A stretch of DNA of 64,000 nt from PFJX01 sp040751755 (GTDB taxonomy: Bacteria; Pseudomonadota; Gammaproteobacteria; Burkholderiales; Thiobacillaceae). The notes beneath the pieces are model-generated. The model did no database searches and was not told where the DNA came from. It saw only the letters and a list, made by a program, of their open reading frames with translations. Where the stretch lies: the NCBI GenBank assembly GCA_040751755.1, contig JBFMHC010000025.1:1-64000 (forward strand), read 5' to 3'. Both the position numbers and the translations under genes were made by a program. This document shows positions 38,106-46,236 of the stretch, in pieces. Within the stretch, counting starts at the first letter, position 1. Every line of letters starts with the position of its first letter.

Positions 38106-38623
38106 GTGCCTCCTGGCGCCAGCTGCTGGTCCTTTTCCTGGCCGTCGGCGCGGTCTCGCTCTGGTTGCTGCGCGCCCCCGTGGAGGCGGAGTGGGTTTTT
38201 CCCATGCCGGCAGGCAAGACCTACGTCGCGGAGTGCGGCGGTTGCCATACCGCGTTTGCCCCCGGCCTGCTGCCGGCGCGTTCCTGGCGCAGGATGATGG
38301 GCGGGTTGGCGACGCATTTCGGCGAGGATGCGAGCCTGGACGAGCCGCAATACTTCGCAGTCCTCAAGGAGCTGGAGACCCTGGCGGCGGACGGCAGTTA
38401 TGCCAACCCGCGCATGCACCGCATCAGCGCGGCGACCCCCGCCGATGCCGCGCCGCAAAGGATCAGCGAGACCGTCTATTTCAAGAGTCTGCACGATGAA
38501 CTGCCGCGCGGGACATGGCAACGAAAGGGAGTGGGCAGCGCCGCGAATTGCCAGGCCTGCCACGCGCGCGCCAACCAAGGCCGCTACCTGGAGCGCGAAG
38601 TGCGTATCCCCGCCGCCAGCTAG
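38102..38623 (+). CDS. Diheme cytochrome c (DHC type)
   Basis: A 173-residue protein with an N-terminal signal/anchor helix (LLVLFLAVGAVSLWLL) and two heme sites: Cys45-x-x-Cys48-His49 (CGGCH) and Cys150-x-x-Cys153-His154 (CQACH). The pattern LPARSWRRMMGGLATHFGEDASLD is typical of the diheme DHC family found next to cytochrome b561 genes. It acts in the periplasm as electron acceptor or donor of the b561 partner. Start overlaps the b561 stop (ATGA). Confidence 0.9.
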   Translation: MSASWRQLLVLFLAVGAVSLWLLRAPVEAEWVFPMPAGKTYVAECGGCHTAFAPGLLPARSWRRMMGGLATHFGEDASLDEPQYFAVLKELETLAADGSYANPRMHRISAATPADAAPQRISETVYFKSLHDELPRGTWQRKGVGSAANCQACHARANQGRYLEREVRIPAAS

Positions 38624-38626
38624 CGG

Positions 38627-38992
38627 TCAATCGCCGAACAGCCGGCGCAGCGCATCCGCTGGTGAGGAGGGGGGCACGGCCGCGGTGTCGTCCGCGGCCG
38701 TGCCGAACAAGGCGTCGAGCGTGCCGCGGTTGTCTACCTTGGCCGTACCCGCTCCGGCGTGGGCCAGCGCATGCGGCTGGAACCACTCGCAGAAGTTGGC
38801 GCGAGTCTTGTCCGCGACGGCCTCGGCCATCGGTTCCCGGCACTGCTTCGCCTTGCCCGTGTCGAAGTGCCGGCACATGCGACATGCGTGCAGCTCGGCC
38901 TCGCAGGCCGGGCAGGCCGCACGCCGGCCCAGCGGCTGGGGCAATGCCCGCAGCGAGGCGCCGCACTTCCAGCAAACGAGGTCCTCGGTCAC
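38627..38992 (-). CDS. Zinc-ribbon protein of unknown function
   Basis: A 121-residue protein. The N-terminal half holds paired cysteines at 7/10 (CWKC), 27/30 (CPAC) and 37/40 (CRMC), a pattern for one or more zinc ribbons, then HFDTGKAKQCREP and NFCEWFQP. The C-terminal part is Ala/Asp-rich and probably disordered. Function not known. It converges with the diheme cytochrome gene with only 3 bases between. Confidence 0.75.
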   Translation of the reverse strand: MTEDLVCWKCGASLRALPQPLGRRAACPACEAELHACRMCRHFDTGKAKQCREPMAEAVADKTRANFCEWFQPHALAHAGAGTAKVDNRGTLDALFGTAADDTAAVPPSSPADALRRLFGD

Positions 38993-39020
38993 GGCGCGTT
39001 GAGCTTGGTCGGCCTGGGGC

Positions 39021-39212
39021 TTATTCCTTCTTGCCGCAGGTGTTCATGCCGAGGATGGGGTAGATCGGGCAGAACTTGACCAGGCCGGTGAGCAGCGGGA
39101 CGACGCCGATCCAGGCTCACACCGGGCCACCCAGCAAGGCGGCCCAGGCGATCAGGGCGACGCCGACGACGATGCGAAGGATGCGGTCGATACCACCAAC
39201 GTTTGCGTTCAT
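39021..39212 (-). pseudogene. DUF2892 (YgaP-like) membrane protein, interrupted by TGA
   Basis: Read on the minus strand from ATG 39212, 31 codons (MNANVGGIDRILRIVVGVAL...) reach a TGA at 39117-39119. The same frame then continues AWIGVVPLLTGLVKFCPIYP to GMNTCGKKE and TAA at 39021. Together they form a complete two-helix DUF2892 protein of 64 codons in which the stop stands where the family usually has Trp (TGG). This may be a recent nonsense mutation or a sequencing error. Confidence 0.7.
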
Positions 39213-39373
39213 GCCATTGCTCCTTACAGTGGGGAATACGGGCTTCGCCGGGATAATGGGCCTATTCTGCGTGATTTTGCCAAAAAACCAGGGAAACCCT
39301 GATTTTTCGATCTGCTAATGTGGGGATAAGCTTAGCGGTTATATGTAGATGCCCAAAATCGGAGTAGCAACCC

Positions 39374-40087
39374 ATGAATGATAGCGCCCCGAGCGCATTC
39401 CTGACCGCCGAGATGATCCAGGCCTGGGACTGGGTGCCAAGCATGATCTGGGTGTCCGATCTGAAGGGGCAGTGTTGTCACGTCAACCTTTCCTGGCGGG
39501 AATTCACAGGGCGAACCTTGGAGGAATGCCTTGGTAATGGCTGGCTGCAGGCGATGCATCCCGATGATGCGAAGTCCTGGCCGGAACAGATCGGCATGGC
39601 CGTGAAGACGCGAGAGCCCTTCCTCCTGGATTGCCGGCTCCGCCGTCGCGACGGACGCTATCGTCAGCAGCTCAAATCCGGTCGCCCGTTTTACGACACC
39701 AAGGGCAGTCTGCTCGGCTTCATCGGCTGTTGCACCGACGTCACCACGCATCGTCAGGCGCTCGATGCATTGCGTCAGGCCAGCGAGAAGCATCGCTCCG
39801 TGCTCGCGAACCTGCGCGATGCCGTGGGTGTGATCGAGAACCTGTTGCGCACCGAGGAACCGGGGGCAACGGTCAGTCACGACGACCGCCTCACGCCGCG
39901 GCAGCGCGAGATCCTGCACCTGATCGCGCGCGGCTTCGCGACCCGCGAGATCGCCCTGCAACTGCACGTCAGCACCAAGACCGTGGAAAGCCACCGTGCC
40001 CAGCTCATGCAGCGCCTCAATATCCACGACGTGGCCGGCCTGACCCGCTACGCCATCCGTACCGGCCTGGTGCAGCCGGACTTCTGA
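39374..40087 (+). CDS. PAS-LuxR transcriptional regulator
   Basis: A 237-residue regulator. A PAS domain at about 17-130 (PSMIWVSDLKGQCCHVNLSWREFTGR) is followed by a helical linker and a LuxR-type helix-turn-helix at about 172-232 (LTPRQREILHLIARGFATRE, VSTKTVESHRAQLMQRL). It has no receiver domain, so the PAS pocket is the likely input (redox, oxygen or small ligand). It stands alone, less GC-rich than its neighbours, with 161 noncoding bases upstream. Confidence 0.9.
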   Translation: MNDSAPSAFLTAEMIQAWDWVPSMIWVSDLKGQCCHVNLSWREFTGRTLEECLGNGWLQAMHPDDAKSWPEQIGMAVKTREPFLLDCRLRRRDGRYRQQLKSGRPFYDTKGSLLGFIGCCTDVTTHRQALDALRQASEKHRSVLANLRDAVGVIENLLRTEEPGATVSHDDRLTPRQREILHLIARGFATREIALQLHVSTKTVESHRAQLMQRLNIHDVAGLTRYAIRTGLVQPDF

Positions 40088-40133
40088 TCCCTCCCCGACG
40101 CGCGCCGTCGCCCAGGCCCGCTAGCGGCGGGGG

Positions 40134-41375
40134 CTATCCCTGCCCGACACCGGCCGCGATGGCGGCGACACGCGCCCGCCTGATCGCCGCCGGAATTTCC
40201 TGCTTGTCCGCCGTGTCGCGGGCGATCGCGCCGGCATCCACGCCGCGTGCCAGTTCGAGCGTCCGTGCCAGCGTCTCCGCCTGCGGGAACGGTCGCGTCT
40301 CATAACCGGGGCGGCCGTGGAAATCGGCCGCGCAGGCCTCGACGAACTGGGCGAAACGATCCGGGCGGCGCAGGGCGTCGGTGTGCTCCAGTAGATTCAA
40401 TAGATTGTCCGCATCGAGCCGTTCCGCGCGGTGCGCCTCGCCGTGCCAGCGGGCCACGATGCGCGCCAGATCGGTACATTCCGCCGGCACGCGCAGGCGC
40501 TGCCCGATGTCAGCCACCAGCGGCACCGCACTGGTCTCGTGGCCTCCGTGATCGGGCCAGTTCTCCTGCGGGGTGAGACCCTTGCCCAGGTCGTGCAGCA
40601 GCGCGGCCCAGCGTACCGGCAGGGCATGACCGGCTCGCGCGGCATGGTCGATGACGCGCATGACGTGCTCGCCGGTGTCGACCTCCGGGTGCTGTTGGGG
40701 GTTTTGCGGCACCCCGAACAGGCGGTCCAGCTCGGGCAACAGCCGCGCCAGCGCGCCGCATGCGCGCAGCACCTGAAACATGCGCGAGGGAGTGCCCTCC
40801 ATGAGGCCACGCGCCAGTTCCTGCCAGACACGCTCGGGCACCAGGGCATCGACCTCGCCGTCGTCCACCATGGCACGCATCAGATGCAGGGTCTCGGGGG
40901 CGACGCGAAACTCGGGGAAGCGGGCGGCGAAGCGGGCGGCGCGCAGGATGCGCACCGGGTCCTCGGCGAACGCCTCGCTGACGTGGCGCAGCAGGCGCGC
41001 ATCGAGGTCGGCCCGGCCGCCGTAGGGGTCTGTGATTGAACCGGCGGCGTCCTCCGCCATGGCGTTGATGGTGAGGTCGCGGCGTCGCAGGTCCTCTTCC
41101 AGGGTGACGTCCGGTGCGGCGTGGACGGCGAAGCCCTTGTAGCCGCGCGCGGTCTTGCGCTCGGTGCGCGCGAGTGCGTACTCCTCCTGGCTTTCGGGGT
41201 GCAGGAAGACCGGGAAATCCTTGCCCACGGGGCGGAAGCCGAGGGCGACCATCTCCTCGGGAGTGGCGCCGACGACCACGTGGTCGCGGTCCTGCACCGC
41301 GCGGCCGAGCAGGCGGTCGCGCACCGCGCCACCGACGGTGTAGACGCGGATGTGGGACGGGAAGGCGATCGCCAA
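40134..41375 (-). CDS. cca: Multifunctional CCA-adding tRNA nucleotidyltransferase
   Basis: A protein of about 413 residues. The nucleotidyltransferase head shows VYTVGGAVRDRLLGR, then RDLTINAMA and RILRAARFAARF. The C-terminal HD domain (AALLHDLGKGLTP) gives phosphatase/phosphodiesterase activity as in the long proteobacterial type. It builds or repairs the CCA end of tRNAs. No ATG or GTG fits; TTG at 41375, 12 residues before VGG, is the best start and lies 14 bases after the upstream gene. Confidence 0.93.
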   Translation of the reverse strand: MAIAFPSHIRVYTVGGAVRDRLLGRAVQDRDHVVVGATPEEMVALGFRPVGKDFPVFLHPESQEEYALARTERKTARGYKGFAVHAAPDVTLEEDLRRRDLTINAMAEDAAGSITDPYGGRADLDARLLRHVSEAFAEDPVRILRAARFAARFPEFRVAPETLHLMRAMVDDGEVDALVPERVWQELARGLMEGTPSRMFQVLRACGALARLLPELDRLFGVPQNPQQHPEVDTGEHVMRVIDHAARAGHALPVRWAALLHDLGKGLTPQENWPDHGGHETSAVPLVADIGQRLRVPAECTDLARIVARWHGEAHRAERLDADNLLNLLEHTDALRRPDRFAQFVEACAADFHGRPGYETRPFPQAETLARTLELARGVDAGAIARDTADKQEIPAAIRRARVAAIAAGVGQG

Positions 41376-41389
41376 GGCGGTGACCGGGC

Positions 41390-42364
41390 TCAGCGCCCGG
41401 CCCTGGCGCGATGGAAACCGTAGGTGTGGCGATGGTCCTCCTGCCTGAGGTAGCCGATCACTGCCTCGAGGGGCGTGGCGCAGGCGAAGCAGGGGCGGTA
41501 TTCGCGCGGGCAGACGTTGTCGCTCAGCATCGCGTAGTGGTTGTCCCGCGTCATCATCTTGCGCCCTGGCTTCAGTTCCATGATGCGCGCGAACCAGTAG
41601 GAGGCGGTGCGACCCAGGGGGATGATGCGGCGCCTCAGGCCGAGGGCCTGCGCGGTGGCCTGCAGGAGCTCCGCCAGGGTGTAGACCCTGGGGCCGCACA
41701 GGTTGTAGGTCTGGCCGATGCTCTCCGGTCGCTCCAGGGCGTCCGCCATGGCGCGCACCACGTCGCCGACGAACACCGGCTGGAAGCGGGCGCCGGCGTT
41801 CGCGAGCGGGATCACGGGGGTGAGGCGCAACAGGCGGGCGAACATGTTGAGGAAGCTGTCACCCGGCCCGAAGATCACCGAGGGGCGGAACACCGTGACG
41901 CCGATGTGCTTGCGCGCGTTCAGCACCAGTTCCTCGCCCGCCGCCTTGCTGCGCTGGTAGGCGCTGTGCGATACGGGATCGGCGCCCAGGGCGCTCATGT
42001 GGATGAGGCGCGGCACGCTGGCGGCGAAGCAGGCCTGGACGGTCTTCCTCACCAGTTCCACGTGGGCGTACTGGAAGCTGCCGCGCTGCGCCTTCGGCGA
42101 GTCGACCTGTCCCGCGGCGGTCTCGTGCAGGATGCCCACCAGGTTGATGACCGCGTCCGTCTCGTGCAGGAGTTCCTTGAGAACCTGCGGGTCGTGCACG
42201 TCGGCCTCGATCACCTCGACGCCGGGCAGCATGGCGAGGTCCTTCACCGCCTCGCGTCGACGCGCCGGCACCAGTATGCGATAGCCCCTGCTGGCGAGCA
42301 GAGCGACCAGATGGTGGCCGACGAAGCCACCTCCGCCGAGGACACATACGGTTTTCGGTTTCAT
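41390..42364 (-). CDS. NDUFA9-like NAD(P)-dependent epimerase/dehydrogenase
   Basis: A 324-residue extended short-chain dehydrogenase-like protein. It opens with the Rossmann loop VCVLGGGGFVGHHLVALL, has IHMSALGADPVSHSAYQRSKAAGE with the Tyr-x-x-x-Lys pair, and a VFRPSVIFGPGDSF stretch. This is the bacterial relative of the complex I NDUFA9 subunit; its function in bacteria is unclear. Start at 42364. cca follows closely on the same strand. Confidence 0.88.
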   Translation of the reverse strand: MKPKTVCVLGGGGFVGHHLVALLASRGYRILVPARRREAVKDLAMLPGVEVIEADVHDPQVLKELLHETDAVINLVGILHETAAGQVDSPKAQRGSFQYAHVELVRKTVQACFAASVPRLIHMSALGADPVSHSAYQRSKAAGEELVLNARKHIGVTVFRPSVIFGPGDSFLNMFARLLRLTPVIPLANAGARFQPVFVGDVVRAMADALERPESIGQTYNLCGPRVYTLAELLQATAQALGLRRRIIPLGRTASYWFARIMELKPGRKMMTRDNHYAMLSDNVCPREYRPCFACATPLEAVIGYLRQEDHRHTYGFHRARAGR

Positions 42365-42437
42365 GCAGTTCCTGCCATTGCGCTTGGACGATGGCCGCAT
42401 TCTAGGCAAGCCGCGTCGCCAAGTCTCGCCGCCGGGC

Positions 42438-44381
42438 TCACTCGGGTGCGGGGGCGGTCTCGTCGGCATCCGCCACGGCCTGCCCGGCACGCGCGGGGAT
42501 CACGCCCAGGCGGTCCTTGAGGCGCACCGCCTCGCCGCCGAAGCGCGTGCGGTAGAACATGGCGTTGGTCATCACTTTCTTCACGTAGTCGCGCGTCTCC
42601 TGGAAGGGAATGGTTTCCACGTAGACCGCGCCTTCCAGGGGCGTCTCGGCCTGCCAGCGGCGCGCCCGCCCGGGGCCCGCGTTGTAGGCCGCGGTGGCCA
42701 GCACGGGGGACTGGGCGAGCGAGTCGTAGATGCGCTTGAGGTAGTAGGTGCCGAAGCGGATGTTGGTGTCCGGGTTGCCGACCTTCTGGTGGGCACGGCG
42801 GTCCAGGCCCATCTGCGCGGCGATCCACTTCGCGGTGGCGGGCATCACCTGCATCAGCCCCTGCGCCCCCACCTGCGAGCGCGCATACGACATGAAGCGC
42901 GATTCCTGGCGGATCAGGCCGAACACCCAGGCCTCGTCGAGACCGTTCTCGCGCGCGTAGGCGGAGGCCAGGTCACGGTAGGGGGCGATGAAGCGCAGAT
43001 CGAAGTTGTGCTCGCTCTTGGTCTGGCTGGCGGCGAAGATCGCCCGGTCGTGCCAGCCCTCACGCAGCGCCAGCTCCGCAGCCGCCAGCAGCTGCCGGTC
43101 GCTCATGCCGCGCAGGGCGCGATTCCACTCATCCTGCGCGTTGGCCGGCAGGTCGAGCTTGCGCAGCAGCAGGGCGAGGCGCAGGGCGGGGTTGGCCTCC
43201 GCCGCCGCCAGATCGTCCGGGGTGACGCGGTAGAGGCTGGGACGGGCCTCGACGCGCGGCGGCATCTCCTCCAGCGCGAGCAGGCCGTAGTAGTCGAGCT
43301 CCTGAGACAGCTTCGCGAACAGGAGGTTGGCGGGGAACACCGCGTTCAGGGCCTTGAGCGCGCGCGCCTTCCAGTAGCGCCAGACCGACTCCTCCTGCAG
43401 TTCCTGCGGCATGGCCTGGATGGCCTGGTAGAGCTCCAGCCACTTGCCGGCGCGCAAGGCGGCACGCGCGCGCCAGAGGATCTGCAGCTCGCTGTGGCTG
43501 GACAGGTGGTCCGCGTCGACGCGCGCGAACCACTCCAGGGCGCGCGGATCATGCTTGCGCGCGGCTTGCATGGCGATCTGGCCCCAGCCGTAGGCGCGTT
43601 CCTCGACTGTGTACCGGTCGCCGTGGGCCTCCCACAGGCGCGCGGCGCCGGGCGGATCGAGCCGGGCGAACAGGCCGAGGGCGTAGAGGGCCGCCTCGCG
43701 TTGCGCGCGCCGCGCCGAGCCGGCCTGGATCAGTTCGTCACCGTGCCGTTGCGCCATCGCCAGGGCGTTCGCCTCCAGGCGTTCCGCCTCCGGCAGGGCG
43801 GCGTCGAGGGCGCGCGCCAGGCCCATGTTGCCAACGTCCAATGCGAGGCGCAGGCGCTTGTAGCGGTCTTCCGGGGTGAGCTGGCCGAGTTGGAACAGGG
43901 CGTCGAACAACGGCGTGCAACTCTCCGGCAGGTTCTTGCCGGTCAACCAGAGCTCGCGCCCTTCGCCCGCCGCGCCCCTGTCGCCTTCGCGCAGGCGCAG
44001 ATGGACGTCGTAGCAGACCAGCTCCTGTGTGGGGCGGTAGAGGGCGCGGAACTGCGCGCGGAACGCGGGCCAGTTCTCGGCCAGGGCGTACAGGCCTGCC
44101 AGTTCCGCGCGCAGGCGGTCGGCCAGGGGGCTTTCAGGATAGCGGGCGATATAGCCGGCGAGATCGTCCGGGGTCGCGTTGTGGGCCTTGAGGCGCCAGT
44201 AGTCGATGTAGGACTGTAAGGGGTGGTCGGCCGGGATGCGCGCGGCGAAGCGATCGAAACGCTCGAACTGTCGCTTGTGGAAGCTCTCGCGCGCGGCGCG
44301 GAAGTCCGATTCGACGGAGGCCTGCACGGGCTGCAGCCAGACCGTGAACGACAGGAATAGGACTGCCCAGGGAAAACGCAC
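42438..44381 (-). CDS. slt: Soluble lytic murein transglycosylase
   Basis: A 647-residue exported enzyme. A signal peptide (VLFLSFTVWLQPVQAS) is followed by a long alpha-superhelical U and linker domain, and a C-terminal SLT domain with the catalytic Glu493 in GLIRQESRFM, then AQGLMQVMPATAKWIA and AAYNAGPGRARRW. It cleaves peptidoglycan in the periplasm, making 1,6-anhydro ends. Last residues ADADETAPAPE are an added acidic tail. It heads a minus-strand run with the NDUFA9-like gene and cca. Confidence 0.94.
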   Translation of the reverse strand: MRFPWAVLFLSFTVWLQPVQASVESDFRAARESFHKRQFERFDRFAARIPADHPLQSYIDYWRLKAHNATPDDLAGYIARYPESPLADRLRAELAGLYALAENWPAFRAQFRALYRPTQELVCYDVHLRLREGDRGAAGEGRELWLTGKNLPESCTPLFDALFQLGQLTPEDRYKRLRLALDVGNMGLARALDAALPEAERLEANALAMAQRHGDELIQAGSARRAQREAALYALGLFARLDPPGAARLWEAHGDRYTVEERAYGWGQIAMQAARKHDPRALEWFARVDADHLSSHSELQILWRARAALRAGKWLELYQAIQAMPQELQEESVWRYWKARALKALNAVFPANLLFAKLSQELDYYGLLALEEMPPRVEARPSLYRVTPDDLAAAEANPALRLALLLRKLDLPANAQDEWNRALRGMSDRQLLAAAELALREGWHDRAIFAASQTKSEHNFDLRFIAPYRDLASAYARENGLDEAWVFGLIRQESRFMSYARSQVGAQGLMQVMPATAKWIAAQMGLDRRAHQKVGNPDTNIRFGTYYLKRIYDSLAQSPVLATAAYNAGPGRARRWQAETPLEGAVYVETIPFQETRDYVKKVMTNAMFYRTRFGGEAVRLKDRLGVIPARAGQAVADADETAPAPE

Positions 44382-44415
44382 GCTCTTCTATGCCGGCGGG
44401 AAAAGCGTGAATGTA

Positions 44416-44456
44416 CCGGTTTCGCCGGGGGCTTCAAACGGCCCTGGCGAAACCGG
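44416..44456 (-). terminator. Hairpin after the glycine-zipper protein gene
   Basis: CCGGTTTCGCC (44416-44426) pairs with GGCGAAACCGG (44446-44456), extended by four more pairs including one G-T. It follows the stop of the gene ending at 44466. No long T run, so terminator function is likely but not certain. Confidence 0.6.
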
Positions 44457-44465
44457 GTATGGCGT

Positions 44466-44996
44466 TCAGTATTTTTCCGCCAGGCTGACGTTGACCTTCA
44501 CCTTCACGGTACGGCCCGGGTCGTAGGGCATGAAGGCGGTGTAGTCGTGGCCGTTGTAGCGGTAGACCACGTTGTAGCCGGTGAGGCGCTGGTTCCAGTT
44601 GTCCTCGACGCGGCAGCGCTCCTCGTAACGCGGACGTTCATACTCGCGCACCACGTTGCCGTCATTGTCGATGCGGTCGCCGACGATGGCGCCGGTGGCC
44701 GCGCCCACGGCGGTGGCGACGCTGCGGCCGCTGCCCTTGCCGACGGTGTTGCCAAGCAGACCGCCGACGATGCCGCCGATCACGGCGCCGCCGTATTCGC
44801 GCTTGCCGGAACGCACGCTCTCGTAGCCCACCTGTTCGCTCCAGCATTCGCGGCGCGGCTCGTTGTAGCGTTCATAGACCGGCGTGGAGGAGATCACCCA
44901 GGCGGTGTCGCGGAAGGGGTCCGCCTGCGCGGGCAGGGTGGCGCCCACGCCCAGCAGGGTCAGGCCGGAAATCAGGAGTTTGTTCGCGGTTTTCAT
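44466..44996 (-). CDS. Glycine-zipper 2TM-domain envelope protein
   Basis: A 176-residue protein with a signal peptide (LLISGLTLLGVGATLPAQA) and a glycine-zipper segment GGAVIGGIVGGLLGNTVGKGSG...AVGAATGAIVGDRI typical of the 2TM/Rick_17kDa surface antigen group (SlyB-like). The C-terminal part YNVVYRYNGHDYTAFMPYDPG is the usual companion domain. It has no lipobox Cys. Likely an outer-membrane-associated stress or integrity protein. Confidence 0.85.
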   Translation of the reverse strand: MKTANKLLISGLTLLGVGATLPAQADPFRDTAWVISSTPVYERYNEPRRECWSEQVGYESVRSGKREYGGAVIGGIVGGLLGNTVGKGSGRSVATAVGAATGAIVGDRIDNDGNVVREYERPRYEERCRVEDNWNQRLTGYNVVYRYNGHDYTAFMPYDPGRTVKVKVNVSLAEKY

Positions 44997-45035
44997 GGTC
45001 GTTCCTTCTCTCGGTTGAATGGGGGGTGCTGCTGT

Positions 45036-45428
45036 TCAGCGGCGGCCTCGTCCGCGGCCGCGGCGCTCGTCTTCTTCGCTGCCGGGAGCGGGGCCGTAAC
45101 CGGCGTCTTCCTGGTAACGGCGGTGCTCGTAGCCCATGCCGTAGCCCATGCCTTCGCCCGTCTCGCGCCAGCGCTCGCGGCCTTCCATGCGGCCGGGGCC
45201 CATGGGCTCGCGCTGCATGCGGTGCATGCGCTCCTGGAAGGTCCGGCGCATCGCCGCGCGTTCCTCGGGGCCGGCGTTCTCCCAGCGCTCGCGCATCTGG
45301 CGCCGTTCCTCCGGGCTCAGCTGCGCGACCTGCGGCAAGGGCGCGCCGAACACGCCGCCGAAGTCCTGGGCCGCCGCCGGCAGGGCGGCGAGGGCGAGCA
45401 GCAGGGTCATGAGGGCTTTGCGATTCAT
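45036..45428 (-). CDS. Small exported Arg/Glu-rich protein (DUF3106-like)
   Basis: A 130-residue protein. Signal peptide MNRKALMTLLLALAALPAAAQ, then PEERRQMRERWENAGPEERA, a pattern of DUF3106-type helical proteins, and a low-complexity Gly/Arg/Glu tail (DERRGRGRGRR). Start at 45428 lies behind AAGGAG. It is divergent from an OmpR-type regulator gene, sharing a 100-base promoter region, so it may be a target of that system, as small periplasmic proteins of the CpxP sort are. That link is inference. Confidence 0.7.
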   Translation of the reverse strand: MNRKALMTLLLALAALPAAAQDFGGVFGAPLPQVAQLSPEERRQMRERWENAGPEERAAMRRTFQERMHRMQREPMGPGRMEGRERWRETGEGMGYGMGYEHRRYQEDAGYGPAPGSEEDERRGRGRGRR

Positions 45429-45528
45429 GCGATATCTCCTTGTCACGCTTCACATGCTAGGGACCGGCGGTAACACGGGGGTTTCCGGATCGGATAAATT
45501 TGTTTCAGAGTGTTTCGAAGGAATGACC

Positions 45529-46236
45529 ATGACGGATACCCCCCGACTCCTGGTGGTGGATGATGACGCGGGGATCCGCGATCTGCTCGCCGACTACCTC
45601 GCCAAGCAAGGCATGGCGGTAAAGACGGCGCGCGACGGCAGGGAGATGGACGAGCGCCTGACCGAGTTCACGCCCGACCTCGTGGTCATGGACCTGATGA
45701 TGCCGGGCGAGGACGGGCTCTCGCTGACCCGCCGCATCAAGGCGGAGCGCGACGTGCCGGTGATCATGCTGTCGGCGCGCGGCGAGGACATCGACCGCAT
45801 CGTCGGCCTGGAGGTCGGCGCGGACGACTACCTGCCCAAGCCCTTCAACCCGCGCGAGCTGCTCGCGCGCATCCGCGCCGTGCTGCGGCGCGGCGGCGGC
45901 CGCGGCGAGGCGGAGGCGGGCGAGGTGTTCCGCTTCGGCCCCTTCGCCCTCGACCTGGCCTCGCAGGCCCTGTCGCGCGAGGGCGAGGAGATCCCGCTCA
46001 CGCAGGCCGAGTTCACGCTGCTGAAGATCTTCATCGAGCACCCGAACCGCGCCCTCTCGCGCGACCAGATCATGGACTGGCTCAAGGGCTTCGAGCGCGA
46101 CCCCTTCGACCGCTCCATCGACGTGCGCGTCACCCGCCTGCGCAAGAAGCTGGAGGACGATCCCGCCAACCCGGTCTACATCCGCACCGTATGGGGCCAG
46201 GGCTACCTGTTCGCGCCCAAGGGCAAGGCCGCTTGA
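45529..46236 (+). CDS. OmpR-family response regulator
   Basis: A 235-residue regulator. Receiver with DDD at the N-terminus, phosphoacceptor Asp in LVVMDLMMPGEDG and Lys in YLPKPFNPREL; then a winged-helix DNA-binding domain (LTQAEFTLLKIFIEHPNRAL, DVRVTRLRKKLEDD, IRTVWGQGYLF). The end matches OmpR closely. ATG 45529 has AAGGA six bases upstream; ATG 45523 is too close to it. Its stop overlaps the TTG start of the sensor kinase. Confidence 0.94.
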   Translation: MTDTPRLLVVDDDAGIRDLLADYLAKQGMAVKTARDGREMDERLTEFTPDLVVMDLMMPGEDGLSLTRRIKAERDVPVIMLSARGEDIDRIVGLEVGADDYLPKPFNPRELLARIRAVLRRGGGRGEAEAGEVFRFGPFALDLASQALSREGEEIPLTQAEFTLLKIFIEHPNRALSRDQIMDWLKGFERDPFDRSIDVRVTRLRKKLEDDPANPVYIRTVWGQGYLFAPKGKAA

